From Mycetohabitans sp. B8 (GTDB lineage Bacteria; Pseudomonadota; Gammaproteobacteria; Burkholderiales; Burkholderiaceae): 64,000 nt of DNA. The stretch covers positions 244,615-308,614 of the forward strand of contig NZ_JAHLKR010000018.1 in the NCBI RefSeq assembly GCF_021991875.1, given 5' to 3'. The position numbers and the translations under genes are program-made. Below the pieces are notes generated by a model. It was not told the origin of the DNA. It saw only the letters and a program-made list of their open reading frames with translations, and did not search any database. How positions within the stretch are numbered: the first letter of the stretch is position 1; the number at the start of each line of letters is the position of its first letter. Shown here in pieces: positions 62,487-64,000 of this stretch.

Positions 62487-64000
62487 ATGACCAAACTACT
62501 TCCCACGATCGACCATCCCGCCCAGCTGCGTTCGCTGTCGCGCGCGGATTTGAAGGCATTGGCCCACGAACTCAGGGCCTTCGTGCTCGACAGCGTGTCG
62601 CGCACTGGCGGTCACTTGTCGTCCAATCTCGGCACTGTCGAGTTGACGATCGCACTGCACTATGTGTTCGACACGCCGAAGGACCGGATCGTTTGGGACG
62701 TCGGCCACCAGACCTATCCGCACAAGATCCTGACCGGGCGGCGGGACCAGATGAACATGCTGCGCCAGTGGAACGGCATATCGGGCTTCCCTCGCCGCTC
62801 AGAGTCGGAGTTCGATGCGTTCGGTACCGCACATTCGAGCACGTCGATTTCGGCGGCGCTGGGCATGGCGGTGGCAAGCCAGCTCAAGGGTGAGCATCGT
62901 CATGCGATCGCGGTGATCGGCGACGGGGCGATGACCGCCGGCGAGGCGTTCGAGGCGCTGAACAACGCCGGCGTGTGTGAGGACACCCCGTTGCTGGTGA
63001 TCCTGAACGACAACGATATGTCGATTTCACCGCCGGTTGGCGCACTGAACCGGTATCTGGTCAAGCTGATGTCCGGACGCTTCTACGCGAGTGCGAAAGA
63101 GGGGATGCGCAAGATCCTGCCGCCGCCGATGCTGGAGTTCGCGCACAAGCTCGAGGAGCATGCGAAGGGCATGGTGGTGCCCGCGACGCTGTTCGAGGAA
63201 TTCGGCTTCAACTACATCGGCCCGATCGATGGGCATGACCTCGATTCGCTGATCCCGACGCTGCAGAACATCCGCGGCTTGCGTGGTCCACAGTTCCTGC
63301 ACGTGGTGACGAAGAAGGGCCAGGGCTATAAGCTCGCCGAGGCCGATCCGGTGCTGTACCACGGTCCGGGCAAGTTCAATCCGGCCGAAGGCATCAAGCC
63401 GGTTGCGTCGTCGAAGAAAACGTACACGCAGGTCTTTGGTGAATGGCTGTGCGATGCGGCGGAACTGGACCCGCGGGTGGTGGGCATCACGCCGGCGATG
63501 CGCGAGGGCTCGGGGCTGGTCGAGTTCGAGCAGCGTTTCCCGCAACGCTATTTTGACGTGGGCATTGCCGAGCAGCACGCGGTGACCTTCGCCGGCGGGT
63601 TGGCGGCCGAAGGGTTGAAGCCGGTGGTGGCGATCTACTCGACGTTCCTGCAACGCGGCTACGACCAGTTGATCCACGACGTAGCGCTACAGAACCTGCC
63701 GGTGGTGTTCGCGCTGGACCGCGCGGGGTTGGTGGGGGCGGACGGGGCCACGCATGCGGGCGCCTACGACATGGCGTACCTGCGCTGCATCCCGAACATG
63801 GTGGTGATGGCGCCGGCCGACGAGAACGAGTGTCGGCAAATGCTGCACACGGGATTGCAGATCGACGGGCCAAGTGCGGTGCGCTATCCGCGGGGCACGG
63901 GGCCGGGGGTGGCCACGCAGAAGCGGCTGAGCGGGGTGCCGGTGGGCAAGGGGGAGATCCGGCGGCAGTCGCATGCGCCGGCCGGCCATCGGGTGGCGAT
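62487..64000 (+). CDS. dxs: 1-deoxy-D-xylulose-5-phosphate synthase, truncated by window end
   Basis: First enzyme of the MEP isoprenoid pathway: pyruvate plus glyceraldehyde 3-phosphate to DXP. The first about 504 residues are present. They include [19 protein letters not shown], the TPP motif [18 protein letters not shown] with [12 protein letters not shown], and the pyrimidine-domain segment [17 protein letters not shown]. The frame stays open to the end of the window. A separate promoter is likely, since the gap to the transaminase gene is 118 bases. Confidence 0.97.
   Translation, partial: MTKLLPTIDHPAQLRSLSRADLKALAHELRAFVLDSVSRTGGHLSSNLGTVELTIALHYVFDTPKDRIVWDVGHQTYPHKILTGRRDQMNMLRQWNGISGFPRRSESEFDAFGTAHSSTSISAALGMAVASQLKGEHRHAIAVIGDGAMTAGEAFEALNNAGVCEDTPLLVILNDNDMSISPPVGALNRYLVKLMSGRFYASAKEGMRKILPPPMLEFAHKLEEHAKGMVVPATLFEEFGFNYIGPIDGHDLDSLIPTLQNIRGLRGPQFLHVVTKKGQGYKLAEADPVLYHGPGKFNPAEGIKPVASSKKTYTQVFGEWLCDAAELDPRVVGITPAMREGSGLVEFEQRFPQRYFDVGIAEQHAVTFAGGLAAEGLKPVVAIYSTFLQRGYDQLIHDVALQNLPVVFALDRAGLVGADGATHAGAYDMAYLRCIPNMVVMAPADENECRQMLHTGLQIDGPSAVRYPRGTGPGVATQKRLSGVPVGKGEIRRQSHAPAGHRVA

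Overview
The window looks like a Burkholderiaceae chromosome, probably Burkholderia sensu lato or the Mycetohabitans (fungal endosymbiont) lineage. The signs are a Burkholderia-type porin, a short H-NS-like protein, a kdp operon with a mini-ORF before kdpF, a dctABD locus, a very large NRPS gene and many decayed insertion sequences. The genus is an inference from gene content and from the base composition (GC-rich core with AT-rich islands); no rRNA is present to settle it.

Region 1 (about 0.3-29.2 kb) is accessory. One 22.4-kb gene encodes a 7,456-residue, six-module NRPS with a terminal thioesterase. Modules 1 and 5 carry N-methyltransferase inserts, module 2 starts with a dual condensation/epimerisation domain, and the first condensation domain has lost its catalytic histidine. 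Pocket residues read Val (module 2), Thr (module 3) and N-Me-Ala (module 5). Modules 4 and 6 have related, non-canonical, Ser-derived pockets, and module 1 is not readable. Directly downstream is an AdmH-like MIO enzyme (phenylalanine 2,3-aminomutase or ammonia-lyase), so a beta-phenylalanine-type building block is the leading hypothesis. Next come a graveyard of IS3, IS5, IS6 and IS21 relics, a decayed adenylation-domain fragment, and an intact Phd/VapC toxin-antitoxin pair whose start sits in a 20-bp-arm palindrome. The region ends with an AT-rich gene for a Tat-exported type II cholesterol oxidase.

Region 2 (29.3-54.8 kb) is mostly core genome: a UdgX-type uracil-DNA glycosylase, a CBS-pair protein, small proteins, the kdpFABC potassium pump (no kdpDE nearby), a porin, an amylo-alpha-1,6-glucosidase-like enzyme, a Nudix hydrolase, an H-NS-like protein, a four-gene osmoprotectant ABC transporter, a dctA-dctB-dctD C4-dicarboxylate locus with a sigma-54 promoter and two upstream palindromes, and a YbaL/Kef-type antiporter.

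Region 3 (55.0-62.4 kb) is a tightly overlapping seven-gene operon that reads as aminophosphonate-lipid synthesis. PEP mutase (fused to a nucleotidyltransferase), phosphonopyruvate decarboxylase and AEP transaminase make 2-aminoethylphosphonate. A nucleotidyltransferase would activate it and a CDP-alcohol phosphotransferase would put it on a lipid. A 2OG-Fe(II) oxygenase and a YbhN-type membrane protein suggest head-group hydroxylation and translocation. The window closes inside dxs.
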